Origin: Trissonchulus latispiculum
Lineage: Eukaryota; Nematoda; Enoplea; Enoplida; Ironidae
Length of the DNA stretch: 64,000 nt
Direction: 5' to 3'
Assembly: GCA_030248195.1 (NCBI GenBank)
Contig: JASAND010020726.1
Coordinates: forward strand, 1 to 64,000
Numbering within the stretch: position 1 is the first letter of the stretch; each line of letters starts with the position of its first letter. A program made the translations under genes and the position numbers. This document shows, piece after piece, positions 10,513 to 21,300 of this stretch. Below the pieces are notes generated by a model. That model was given only the letters and a program-made list of their open reading frames with translations, was not told the origin of the DNA and made no database searches.

Positions 10513-10605
10513 TCAATAAAAACGCCGAATCAATAAAAACAGATACGCGATACATTAATCAAGCTGATACGCAATCCGATGATAGCATTGATAGTCAATA
10601 AAAAC
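10513..10605 (+). promoter_or_regulatory. Three TCAATAAAAAC motifs upstream of a Polinton gene
   Basis: Identical TCAATAAAAAC copies at 10513-10523, 10530-10540 and 10595-10605. The last ends 5 nt before the ATG at 10611. The core ATAAAAAC also precedes three genes of the intact Polinton, which suggests an element promoter box. Transcription data are lacking. Confidence 0.5.
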
Positions 10606-10610
10606 GCGAA

Positions 10611-10943
10611 ATGGCAAAGCGATTCGAAAGCAAGCTTCCTATCATACATCTTTGTAACTGCAAGAAAAAGGTCAGAGAAGCTATCATTGAAAATAGTGAC
10701 CTTTGTCTAATCAAAACAATCCTAGACCGCATTGGGAACGTACTTTCTGGGAACGTGGAACTCTCCGAAGCAGACAAATGGGCTTTGCGTAAACACGTGA
10801 ACACACTCCGAGCTCTCCGGGACAAGAAAATTAAACTTAAGGATAAGAAGCAAATTATTGTTGAGAACGGTGGCTTTCTTCCTGCTCTCCTAGGCCCTCC
10901 AGTTGGAATAGTCAGTGGTATTGCAAGCAGCTTTATAAAGTAA
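10611..10943 (+). CDS. Conserved Polinton 110-aa protein, remnant copy with intact frame
   Basis: Full-length homologue of the 111-aa protein at 44145-44480. The two share an R-E-A-I block, an NxLSGNV motif, a Lys/Arg-rich middle, and the signature GGFLPALLGP(P/I)VGIVSG near a hydrophobic C-terminus. The frame is undamaged although its neighbours are broken. The glycine-rich hydrophobic tail suggests a membrane-active or virion-associated small protein; the function is unknown. It is preceded by three TCAATAAAAAC motifs. Given the broken flanking genes it is probably not expressed as part of a functional element. Confidence 0.7.
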   Translation: MAKRFESKLPIIHLCNCKKKVREAIIENSDLCLIKTILDRIGNVLSGNVELSEADKWALRKHVNTLRALRDKKIKLKDKKQIIVENGGFLPALLGPPVGIVSGIASSFIK

Positions 10944-11625
10944 TGGAGTATATATTCTATCTTAGTTAAGCCTGAAGAGTTTGATCAACACCAGGAAGTT
11001 TTAGAAAAAGAGGTCGTGGACAAGCTAAAAAGCAAAGAGTCTGCCGATACGAAGTTTAAAAGGTACCAACAGGCCAACTATAGAAGACGGTTCTTGAAGG
11101 AAAAGCCCTATAAGTTAGATGTAACGACCGCGGAGCCCTCCACTCTTACCGACATTGTCTCTACTCTTCCGATAACCTTGCAAAGTAAAAGGAAAACCCT
11201 CATTGACTTCGTCCAGTCTATTCCTGATTTCTAATCAAAAGGGGGAGATAGAGTACAAAGGTAAATCAGTAGCTGGTTCTAGAATCTTTGACCTAATCCA
11301 TGACTTTGTCTGCAATCGCAAAACACTGTCTCCGGTCAGAGGTTGGGAATTATTCGCAGAGGCTTTGAGGGAAAGTAACGTCCACCGGGAGTTTATCGGC
11401 AATCGTCAGCGGTGGGCAGTAATAAAAGAAACTCCGTCTATTACTGATACGGTCGAACGCATACGAAAAGTAAGGCAAAGGCTTCAGTTTGGAACGGGAC
11501 GCGAGCAAACAACAAGCAATAAACGAAAACCGAAACAAAAACGTACAACGGGTGTAAATAACAAACAAGGCGAACCGAAACAAAAACGTAAGCCGGATCA
11601 GTTCAGTAAAGGACTAACAAACTAA
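10944..11625 (+). pseudogene. Broken copy of the conserved Polinton 180-aa protein
   Basis: Matches the 180-residue protein at 43587-44129 over its length. It shows VLEKE near the N-terminus, YRRRFLKEKP, TDIVSTLPITLQ, GEIEYKGKSVAGSRIFDLIH, and a GWELFAEALRESNV block. The N-terminal methionine context (ATGGAGTATA) at 10944 is followed by an early frame break. A second frame shift lies near 11230, between 'SIPDF' and the GEIEYKG block. The C-terminus carries an additional basic Lys/Arg/Asn/Gln-rich tail not present in the intact copy. The biochemical role is unknown. Position between the small membrane protein and the integrase is the same in both copies. Confidence 0.75.
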
Positions 11626-11645
11626 AACGGAAGACCTTTTAACCA

Positions 11646-11940
11646 AATTATATTACGATCCAACCCAACCCTCGGCATTTTCTGGGATAAATTCTTTGGC
11701 GAAAGCAGTAAGGGTTTCTCAAAAACAGGTCAGGGGGTGGCTGGGAAAGCAGTATACCTACTATGTCCACAAACCAATATAGCGAAAGTATCCCCACCTT
11801 AGATATGTATTGCACGATATTGATGAACAATGGCAGATTGACCTGGCAGTCATGGCAAACCTAGCTGATCAAAACGATGATTATCACTTCCTACTCACCT
11901 GTATAGATGGCTTCAGCAAATACGCCAAGCATGCTAATCT
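11646..11940 (+). pseudogene. Truncated Polinton integrase N-terminal part
   Basis: Plus-strand frames encode YYDPTQPSAFSGIN, then GWLGKQYTYYVHKP, and in another frame EQWQIDLAVMANLADQNDDY followed by FLLTCIDGFSKYA. These match the intact integrase (42445-43602) at its N-terminal domain and around the first catalytic Asp (WQIDL) and second strand (CIDVFSKYA). The match stops near 11940, before the second Asp and the Glu of the DDE triad. It is therefore truncated, probably by the junction with the Gypsy element that begins near 12.0 kb. Confidence 0.8.
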
Positions 11941-12080
11941 TACAACAAACATACGTATATGACCAAACATACACTCCTTACTAACAACACCGGATTACCA
12001 TTTAAATTTCCCATGATGGTTTTAACCACAAGCATGTTGATTTGCATCCTGACCAACCTGAAGGTAGGATGCCCTACCCT

Positions 12081-14660
12081 TCATGGACCTGACCAAGGCT
12101 TAATGTAACTGCTGAGTTGGAACCTTGACTGGCCGTTCATGATATGGTTTGATCTTCTATGTGAACCACATCCGGCTTGTCCTGAGTTCCAACTTTCTGG
12201 ATCCGGAAATTGACTTCCGACATCTTCTCCATTATCTGGTAAGGACCTTCCCATTTTGGTCTCATCTTGGCGCACATACCGGAAGGAGTTACTCCTGTAA
12301 CTTTGCTCATTACCAGCATACCGCGCTTGTAGTGGACCTCCTTGACCTTCTTGTCGAAATTTCTTCTTTTCTTCAGCGATGCCGCTTCCAACGACTCACG
12401 AGCAGCCTTCCAAGCTCGCTCCAACCGGAAGAGATGGGATTGTGAGTAAGAATCCTAATTCTCCACCACCTCATCATTTTTACCATCGAAGAAATGATGC
12501 AACGGCAACACGGCAACCGGATATCATGTCCAGTCATCAGGAAATGAGGCGTGTCACCCACGAAACTATGAACCGAGTTCCTATATGCGCAGAGCGCCCA
12601 CTTCACATAGTCATCCCAATCCGTCTGGTATATGTCCTCATACTTCATGAAAATGGTCCGGAGAGTCTTATTCATCCTCTCCACCACTCCATTAGCTTGC
12701 GGATGGTAAGCCGTTGTCCGCTGAAGTTTAGATCCACTAAGCTCGGACAGTTTGCTGAACAGCTTTGACGTGAAATTTGGTCCACGGTCCGACAGCAAAT
12801 GCACAGGAACTCCCCAACGAGCCACAAATCCATTGAAGTAGTAGTAGGCCGTCGTTTCTGCCTTCTCGTCGGGAATCAGAAATGCTTCCGCATACCTCGT
12901 AAAATGATCAATGACGACCAAAATACAGGTGTTGCCTCGCGTTGTCCGGTTCTTCGTGCAATGCATCACATCCAGACTGACCAAATCCAGAGGTCTGTTG
13001 GCACTTACTTCATTCTGCAAGCCAGCTTGAGGCCTTGCTGGGCCTTTATTGAACTTGGCACACACCTTGCAAGTTCTGCTGTAATCGGCGAGGTCCTGTG
13101 CCATGGTCGGCCAAAAATACCTTGACACCAGACTCGCATAACATGCTTTATGGCTGCGATGACCGCCAACCTTGAAGCTAGTGTGTACTTCTTCCATGAT
13201 TACCTCTCGGTAATCGTAAGGTACAGCGATTGAAGGCATCACCTCTTCTTCGACTTCTCTCATCCACGTGCCAAACAAACAGGAGACCCTCCTGTAAAAA
13301 GAAGTACTGCCGGAGCTTCTGCAACAGTGCAGCATCTTGGTCATCATCCGGCAAGAATTTCCGTTCAATCAAGTCCACCATAGGCTTGAATCCCGGATCA
13401 TTGCGCAGCGCGCGTTTCCACTCGGCGGAGGTGAGCACATCATCACCAATGGCGCAGATTTCCGGCGGTTCATGACTTCTATCCCATCCATTTCCACTTC
13501 CGTAGGACGGTCATAGCCTGGAAGACGTGACAAAGCGTACGGAACTACATTGTCACGGCCTGGTCGATAATCCACTATGAAATCGAACTCCTGCAGACGC
13601 AAGACAAATCTTGCCTGCCTTCCAGCTCCCAGCACTGATCTGTTGTTAAGGAGATCCTTCACTGCCGTATGATCCGTTCTGATGATGAAGGCTCTTGTTG
13701 TAAGATAGTGGCGAAATTTCTGACATGCCCAAACCACTCCTGCTCCTTCGAGATCTGTGGCCGAATAATTCCTATCGTACAGCGTCAGTGTACGACTCGC
13801 ATACGCCACTGGACGTGTCTTCACGGTCGATGCCTCGTCCGCTTTCTTCGGACTACGAGGAATCGACGCAGGCTGTTCGAGGACCGCTCCCAAGCCGTGA
13901 TGGCTCTCATCCACCGACAGGATGAAAATCTTGTGGTCGAAATCCGGATACGCCAACACCGGAGCTTCGATCAAAATATTTTTTAAAGCGTCGAACGCCC
14001 GTTGTCTAGCTTCGGTCCACTCGAAGACGGCATCCTTTTTGAGCAGTTCAATAAGTGGTGATGCCACCTTGGCAAAATTGGGCACAAACCTCCTATAGTA
14101 CCCTGACATTCCGAGGAACGCCTTAACGCCACGGCAGTCAGTAGGGTTAGGCAGCTTGGCCACTGCAGCTACCTTGTCAGGATCCACTTCGTAGCCATCC
14201 TGACTGATCATATGCCCTAAGAAAGGGACTTTCTTACGGATGAAGACACATGTCTTCAGTTTGATCCGCAGTCCGTTATCACGCAGCGTCTGGAAAACGA
14301 CCTTGAACATTTTCAGATGCTCACTGAAGGATCGTAATGGAATCAGGACATCATCAATGTAGACAGGCAGTCCGGTGAGGACCTTTTCCATGATCCTCTG
14401 AAAAGTGGCTGGCGCATTGCACAGCCCAAAAGGCATGACGCTCATGTGGAACAGTCCCATGTGTGACACGAACGCTGTCTTCTCTCGATGCTCAGGCTAC
14501 ACCTCGACCTGCCAATAACCAGCTGCTAAATCTATCGTGGAGAAGATTGCACTACCCTTGAGCTGGTCCATGATCTCGTCTATCTTTGGCAGTGGGTAAT
14601 TGTCCTTCTTGGTGATCTTATTCAGCCTGCGATAGTCAATGCCCATTGTCAATGCCCGAT
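12081..14660 (-). pseudogene. Ty3/Gypsy pol: partial RT, RNase H and integrase, interrupted
   Basis: Read from right to left. The RT palm begins near 14650 with DYRRLNKIT, continues through AIFSTIDLAAGYWQVEV to an in-frame TAG near 14500, then MPFGLCNAPATFQ and YIDDVLI (catalytic DD). RNase H follows (FILSVDESHHGLGAVLEQ; RTDHTAVKDLL). The integrase comes next with its H-H-C-C zinc domain (GHRSHKACYASL...CKVCAKF), Asp in SLDVMH, Asp in LLSDRGPNF, and Glu in GVVERMNKTL. It ends with a GPY-type stretch KWEGPYQI near 12290. The RT fingers domain and the whole protease are missing, and the IN-RNase H junction (13369/13438) and IN tail (12373/12424) shift frame. No 3' LTR is visible to the left. 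The copy is non-functional. Confidence 0.88.
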
Positions 14661-15445
14661 TCCATTGCCCAATTGTTCAGTGCCGCCGTTCCAAGTGAGA
14701 ATTCATGCTCCAGATCAATTCCTAGGCTCTGGAACACTGACGTGACTAGGTCATTCAGAGGTGGCAATCCAGGCATCGCCGCAGTTCCCAGAGCCAAAAG
14801 ATCATCATCAGAATCCAATAGGGATCGTTCATGAACCCGGGTGGAACCGAAGTCCATGCGTTCCCCAAGACCGACGACGGTCTGGTCCCCGGGACTCGAC
14901 TCAGGACCCTGAGGAGAGTCCCTCTGGTCCAACCCAACTGCATTCCAGTCCAATGTCCTGATGGCTTCGTCGTGAAACCTCCGAGTCTGAGCGGTCGAAC
15001 CGCCAGGCTGGTCGTCATCTAGTGATGCCATGCTTGAGGCTGCTGTTACGAAGACTGAATCTGATGCCAGACCAGCTTCGGGCAGTTCAGGCTCAGACAA
15101 GGTGGTCAAAGAACCGGAATTTGATGAGTCCAGAGAAGGGGCACTGCTTTTCCGAGCAGTCCCCGATGCACAGCCACTCTTCTTTCTTCTTAGTTCCGCC
15201 ATTGAAGCAGAACTGGACCGGGGGCGCATCCCTAGCGCCAGGTCCCGGTCAGTGAACGACCCAGCAGTCATTCTCGACGTAGACGGCAGACATCCCATAC
15301 AGTCCACATGGGAGTCTCCACGGTGTCCAATCACACTATACGGTTGGTGACGTAGTTCCTTCTCCTTCAGGCGTTGACTAGTGCGCTTCTGATCCATAGA
15401 GTCGAACTCTCTTCTTGAAATCAAAAAGGTCTTTTTCAAAAACAA
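14636..15445 (-). CDS. Gag-like N-terminal frame of the 12-17 kb Gypsy element
   Basis: A 269-residue minus-strand frame, Ser-, Asp- and Glu-rich and mostly low complexity. No capsid or zinc-knuckle motif is visible. It lies between the PBS/LTR side of the element and the RT fragment, as expected for gag. Its last codons run into the truncated RT with a short duplicated phrase (CAATGCCCATTGTCAATGCCC near 14638-14658). That marks an internal deletion which removed the rest of gag, the protease and the RT fingers. Confidence 0.5.
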   Translation of the reverse strand: MFLKKTFLISRREFDSMDQKRTSQRLKEKELRHQPYSVIGHRGDSHVDCMGCLPSTSRMTAGSFTDRDLALGMRPRSSSASMAELRRKKSGCASGTARKSSAPSLDSSNSGSLTTLSEPELPEAGLASDSVFVTAASSMASLDDDQPGGSTAQTRRFHDEAIRTLDWNAVGLDQRDSPQGPESSPGDQTVVGLGERMDFGSTRVHERSLLDSDDDLLALGTAAMPGLPPLNDLVTSVFQSLGIDLEHEFSLGTAALNNWAMESGIDNGH

Positions 15446-16123
15446 TATTAGCTACGACTCAAAAATTTTCCTAGGTACCCCAGAAAAATACACCTATATA
15501 CGTATATAAAAGTTTAGACAAAAATACAATATATTGATGGTGATTGAGCAGATGCCTGCTATTTTTTAGACCTGAAAAGGAAACAAATACCAAAATTAAC
15601 CTAAAAGAAATGAGATTAGACAAAAATCACAGAACAAACAAAATTACCACAGTAAAATTATTTGTAGTATAGGTATGAACTTTGGAAAAAGTTTCCTAGC
15701 TCAAATCCCAAAAAATAGCCCTAAATTAACTCACCCCAAAAATAAATACTATATTTTGAGCCTAAATTTGGGGGGAGCACAAGCACACAATTATATACGT
15801 ATACAAAACACTCACACCCTAGAGAAGAAAAAATTTCAGGTTTTTTGACCCTAGGAGGGGTTTACCTACCTAAGAAAAATGGAAACAATTACGTGCGCTA
15901 ACGCGAGGAACTACGGAGGGAACCCCAACGAAATTAAACAAAAATTGACAAAAATTTGGAAAATTTTCACGAAGGGGTTCAGGCAAGAAAAATCCCTGAG
16001 CTCCTGGCAGCCTAATGTAGCGGGGCAAGTACCGGATTCTACGTAGAAGCACCGTTACCACACCCAAAGCCTGACGGATGCGGAGACCGTACACAAATAG
16101 ACAACGAACCGACTACGGGGGGC
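15446..16123 (-). other. Retroelement leader, non-coding
   Basis: AT-rich untranslated region between the candidate PBS and the gag-like frame. Contains TATATACGTATA motifs near 15493 and 15792, shared with the leader of the first retroelement. No gene seen. Confidence 0.5.
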
Positions 16124-16142
16124 GGTCGGGACAGCGTCGCCA
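16124..16142 (-). other. Candidate tRNA primer-binding site of Gypsy element
   Basis: On the minus strand TGGCGACGCTGTCCCGACC begins 2 nt after an LTR-like ...TTTACA end. TGG-initiated PBS sequences of the TGGCGACC/GCTG type are common in Gypsy elements. It is read toward the gag-like and pol frames, in the correct orientation. Confidence 0.6.
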
Positions 16143-16144
16143 GA

Positions 16145-16881
16145 TGTAAACCGGGTAGAAACCTGCCCTAAGTGAAAAGATGCCTCTTCACTCTCAGTAG
16201 TATTGGATTCGAACAGGACCTACCTACCTAGCAGGAGCTCAGTAGACTCAAGCCTAATTAAAAAGAGTAGCAACACTTTAATAAAGAAACAACAAATATT
16301 ATATAAAGAATATAAAATATAGTTATGGGCCGGGCCCTCAATTATACAAAGCAATCACACAAAATACAAGAACTTACAGTAACTCAGGCCGGACGGCCAA
16401 CGTACCAATATCTGACCCAAGGGAGAGAAAGGGGCACAATATATACAGTGAATTGGGGGAGAATAGCAGAGAGGAATAGCAGGAGTGTTCGCAATGATAG
16501 AAAGTACAAGATTGATGGGGGAAGCGAGTGTTTGGTTGAACCCTCCCACGAGCGCCCCCTAGTGAGAATTTGCCCCCCAATCACGTAGCTCCCCGTATAG
16601 CAAGGGGGGGAACCCACCCAATCCCAAACGTACACGTTGGGGCAGCTACGTGACTTGCAAAGTAAACCCAGCCCCTTTTTGATGATGATATACTAAGCCA
16701 AGCGGGTAGCTAGCCTAGTGATACCACCAGCAACGGAAAGGTTGACCATTCCAACCTTGATCCGTTACAGCTAGATAAGAAGAGTAGATCCATAGCTAGA
16801 TAGATATTACACTTGATATTACAGAACCTGTCAGCCTATATGTTGTCTTCGTTCTTTGATTCTTGTTGAGGGGGCCTTACA
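16145..16881 (-). mobile_element. Candidate 5' LTR of the Gypsy element
   Basis: The 737-bp interval has TGTAA at its left edge and TTACA at its right edge, i.e. the short inverted TG...CA ends of an LTR, and directly abuts the PBS. No second copy is present in the window, so the right boundary is a proposal. The interior has no supportable gene. Confidence 0.45.
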
Positions 16882-17670
16882 CTTTCACACAGACAATCTT
16901 TTTTAAGTTTCTTCTTTCACTAAACAGCAGCCACTGCCATGCGTACGTTAGTTTTGTCCATTTCTCCACAATTTTCAACACTACCGTTTCGAGTTAGGCA
17001 AAAGCCGAATTTGGCGAATAACTGAACGGTGATTATTGGCAGATGGTAACGGAATATGCACTTTGTAGCATGATTGCTTAGCAACTACAACTATGATGTT
17101 GTTACATGCATAGTTTCACATTGAATTTCTTTTCTTTACAATTTCACCGAACATTGCGGAACACTTTCTGTAGTTTTATTACAGCTGTGGTAAGGCTACA
17201 GTGCTTTCAGATAATTTAAACAAGCTCAGTAAATGAGACCTTTTGCTTCTTCCTAAAAGAAGTTCTTCCGCTACAAACTATAACTCTCCAAATGTTCCAT
17301 ATGCCGGCTATTTTCGTATTGGGATTCTCTTCTTTGCTATATCTTAATTGTGGTTCTTGAGAATGCCAGCAACAGATAAAATGTTTTGTATAGTCTACAT
17401 TGTTGTCTCCGGCATAAAATTTGTACTTGTCCGGTGTGTGGTTTTTGTTGGATAAAGTTCTGTTCAGTAAAATTCATTGATAAATTGCTGATGCTTTTAC
17501 TTTATGGCTACTGCCCCCCGTCCACAGATGTAATCAACATTAGAGTTGTCGCTCCTGGCTTCGGGCTGTGAATCCGGAGATAAGCCCCGGTACCCTTTAG
17601 TTTTTTACGTTTATGGCATAAGGTTTATTTTTATTTGTTTTATCTTGTTATTCTAACTTTGAAGCTTTCG
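16882..17670. other. Intergenic stretch, nothing recognised
   Basis: Ordinary AT-rich sequence between the Gypsy LTR and the frame at 17673. Short frames (for example at 17386-17571) show no motif or splice context that would support them. Confidence 0.5.
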
Positions 17671-17672
17671 GC

Positions 17673-18145
17673 TTAATATTTTAATTTGTCGTGGAAAGCC
17701 AGTAGCCGTAGGGTCTGGCTGATTGCTGCGCTTTTGCTGTTTTCTGGAGTTCCAACGTATTTTTCTGGGTTACACCTGACCATTTTACAGATTTGTCTAA
17801 TCTTACGCAGTTGCAGGCGTCTCATTCCACTGCTTTCCATGATAAGTATCCTCAGAACTGCGTTTTTAGTTATTTGTTGTGTTTGCTTCCCCTTTTCTTG
17901 TGCCGTGGTCATGCTCTCCTGCTCTAACCGGTGTGGGGTGGATAGGTTGGCTTGAAGGACGCTGACCTCCATGTTGGTGTATTGCCTGGAGCAATTCATT
18001 TCAATACCGAACCACCTGGTCTGAGTCTCTTTGGTGCTGATTTCCGAGCCTTTTTTGGTCAGCTTCCGTGGAAGTCTCGGACGCTTCCTTTTTGGATAAG
18101 TACCATCCTGATCGCCTGATGATTGACACTTCGACTAGTTGTCCT
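17673..18145 (-). CDS. Possible terminal exon of a minus-strand gene, unknown basic protein
   Basis: A minus-strand frame is open from an AG near 18147 to a stop at 17673, about 155 residues. It is strongly basic, with a nuclear-localisation-like PKRKRPRLPRKLTKK near its start and a Lys/Arg/Leu-rich helical-looking region (MRRLQLRKIRQICKMVR) before the C-terminus. The upstream AG has only a weak pyrimidine tract, and no further exon could be recognised. It would be divergently oriented from the Stealth gene starting at 18387. It could also be a chance frame. I do not recognise the family. Confidence 0.25.
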
Positions 18146-18386
18146 TTCCGACAGAAGTGGGTAAACGGTAATACTACAGTAAGACAACGGATAAATGAAA
18201 AATTTGACAGAAACGTAACTGGGATGGCTGAGTAAACATAAGAGAGTATATGGCTGAGCAAATATATTAGATCGGATCATAATCCGGTTGAATTTGACCT
18301 GGCTTTTATTTGACTGAATACATTTTTAACCGGCTGTTCAGCTTTGAGTATATATATCTGTTAGTCTAATCTAAATTCAATGGAGT

Positions 18387-21300
18387 ATGGTCAAATATTT
18401 TCGAATTAGCAACATAATTGTGGCTGCTCTCATTCTACTATTAATTATCATAATATGGGATTGTTATAGCGTCAGAAAAATATGGCCGTGTCCTGCCGAT
18501 AGGTAAATGCATAAACTTTTCCCAAGGGGGTAATGGCCAGAGCTGGATTCGAGTCTAAATTTGCAGACCCGACCCAAGTTGCTAATCCCGAATCTAGGGT
18601 TCTAACTCAATTATATCACATTATTACTAAGTGCACTATGGATGGACCCATTCAAAACAATTTCTACAAAGGTCTAAACCAAAGTTCAGAACCATTATTC
18701 TTAATACAAGTTGCAAATATTCGGATATTTCAATAAGAACTTCCAATATATATTAAAACAGTTTATGTACATCCAAAATGGCTAAATTAGTGATTTTAGG
18801 GTTAAATTTGGATACAATTTGTAACGTTTGCTAATTCTTGTTAAAGGTATGGCTCTGTTATGGGTCTGCAAATCTGGAATAAAATGGGCTTTCAAAGACG
18901 GCACGATTTATGTACCAGGACAAGACCTCACAATAAAAGGAAATGCTTTTAGCATTAATAGCGTACGTAGAAACATCGCACAAAAATTGTTTAAACTCAG
19001 AATAACTAGTTGTCTGTCATTGCTATCTTAAAAGTTAGCATTCACTGGTTAGAGAAAAATGCTCAATGATAACTGCACATAGTATTCTGTCCAGATAACA
19101 ATAATCTGTGATGTCATGAAAACTACAAAAGAATTACACTTCAATATTTAGCGTATCAAATCATATTGTTGCCAACCCAGGTTGATACGATATGTGTTCT
19201 GGTATAGGTTGCCCAGAACACGTTTTGGCGGTTCGTGATTCGCAGTTTTGAACCTTAAGTATTAAGAAAATTAAATATAAATTCCCGAAGCAAATGGTGG
19301 AGGTTGCGTTAAGTTTAGGTTTCAAATTTCAATTACGGATGCACAATGACGCCAAAGTTCACGATTCCGTGCATGGTATTCAATACCATTGCTTTAGGAA
19401 GACGTATTTATTTCCACGCCATGATCCAAGAAAAATCTACCTCCAAGTATTGACGCTGAATTTAGTAATTTGCAATTTATTTGTTTGCTGGAAATTCGTT
19501 TATTCTTACTTTTAGAAGGGAAGCCTTTTCACTTCCTCATGTTGTGTCTTCGACGTCTCCATTTGTTGTGGATGCTGTGATCACTTACGTGAATGGTTCC
19601 GATCTTAATCATTTGAACCTCCTGCAAAAATATGCCCCACAGCGAACGGTAGCTGGATTTTTAATGCTTTTGAAGGTGTTTAGCGCAAATAATGCAATTC
19701 TGTTACCGGTGAACTGTGAGTGAACAACAAAGATTAGTCAAAATTGAAATTGAAACTTCGGTACCAAGATCTAGAACTGCAACTGAAGCTATGTGTAAAA
19801 TGAGTCCTGAAACTGAAACTAGAGTAAACACTAAATGCTTAGAAAACAAAAGCTTCAAAAACATTAGAAACTAAAACTCCCGTGAAAGTACTGCTGGAAG
19901 TAAAACTGAAACTAATCGGGCCAGCGCACACATCAGTAAATATCATTCCTGCTTCAGCCTTTCAATTTTCTGTCGTCAATTGCTAGTTTTCTTGGATTTT
20001 AATGTTTACTTCATTTTAGACTGCAAATTCCAATGATCGGAGGCGATTTGAAGATAACCATGACTTAAAGTATCTACTTAGATCTATTGAACGGCATGCC
20101 AAATTTTTAAGGTGAGTTGGGCTGCTTTCGTTTTAGATGTAATAATAAGCAAATCATAGACGGGCACAAGATACAAGGTAAGACAACGTGCCGAAATAAA
20201 TTACGTAGATAATCGGATAAATTGGAAATAACTTCTACTGACTCAGTTCTATCGCGAATATAGATTAAGGATGAATTACTATTTAAACAGTGCGCACCAC
20301 ACCAACCTGTAGCACTGGTATGACGCAGAGTTGTTGGCGACCGATGTCAAACTTGGCGGCCTTCCACCGGTCATCATTCGGCCGGTCGCCTGAACCATAC
20401 TAATATGTATGTGTTATTATCTGTTGTATATAACAAGGAGTAAACTTATGCATAGTTTTGTGCAAAACATTTGCTGATGCACCTAAAATACGGTTCTGAC
20501 CGGTCGGCAGGCCACAAAACCGACAGGGTAACAACACTGTATGTAGTTACCGACTGAGCAATGGAGAAACGGGTATCTTGGTCCACTTCAGATATCTCGC
20601 CAAAGCTTTTCCTTAGATTACTCATCACGCTGCACTAAAGGTTGTAATTTATATGTCGCAATTACAAGTCTATACGTATTTGTTTTCACGTCAATGAACA
20701 ATGGAATGGCTCTGTTATAGCAACATCATGTTTTGACGGAAACCTACATCACTTAAACATCGTTAAGTGATGTAGGTTAACAAGATTTGAACAATTGAAC
20801 CTCCGTTAGCGCAGTGGTTTCGTACTGCTGCGCTATAAAGTGGAGGATCATGTCAAGTCTAGAACTTGGAAAAAATAAGTTCTAGCATCCAATTTCTGCT
20901 ATCCCCCCGCTGGCAATTCACCGAGATTCCAAGGGGTGGCCGCCTTAGGGTGGAGCTGCCGCGGTGGGCTTATTGCATAAGCAGCAATAGGCACATCGCC
21001 GGCCTTGTCAAACGCCTCGGTTAATTGCGAAGGCAATTAGTCGGTGTCAGTTCCCCCTCCCCAGTCAAAAATCAAATTTGTGCAGTACTGACACCACTCC
21101 TAACCGGCGTGAGCTAACTGGAGTGAGGCGAACTAAAAAAAAAAAATTTGAACAATTGTTACATCATATGCGTGCTTAAGAGGGGGTCTCCGGGTGCCAA
21201 ATTTTATAGTCACTGATTGGTTTATTTTCAAGTATGATGTACCCCATTTATTGCAAAAAACCAAACAAATTTCTGGAGCTCAGGGCCAACTTATTTAAGA

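Noticed and set aside
11950..12080. 3' LTR of the Gypsy element
   Set aside because: No TGTAAACCGGG-like edge matching the candidate LTR at 16145 was found left of the integrase.
18533..19515. Short plus frames (18533-18736, 18828-19031, 19294-19515) as Stealth exons
   Set aside because: Exon 1 (18387-18502) and the CR1 exon (19516) already join in phase, and these frames would break the phase and show no Stealth motif.
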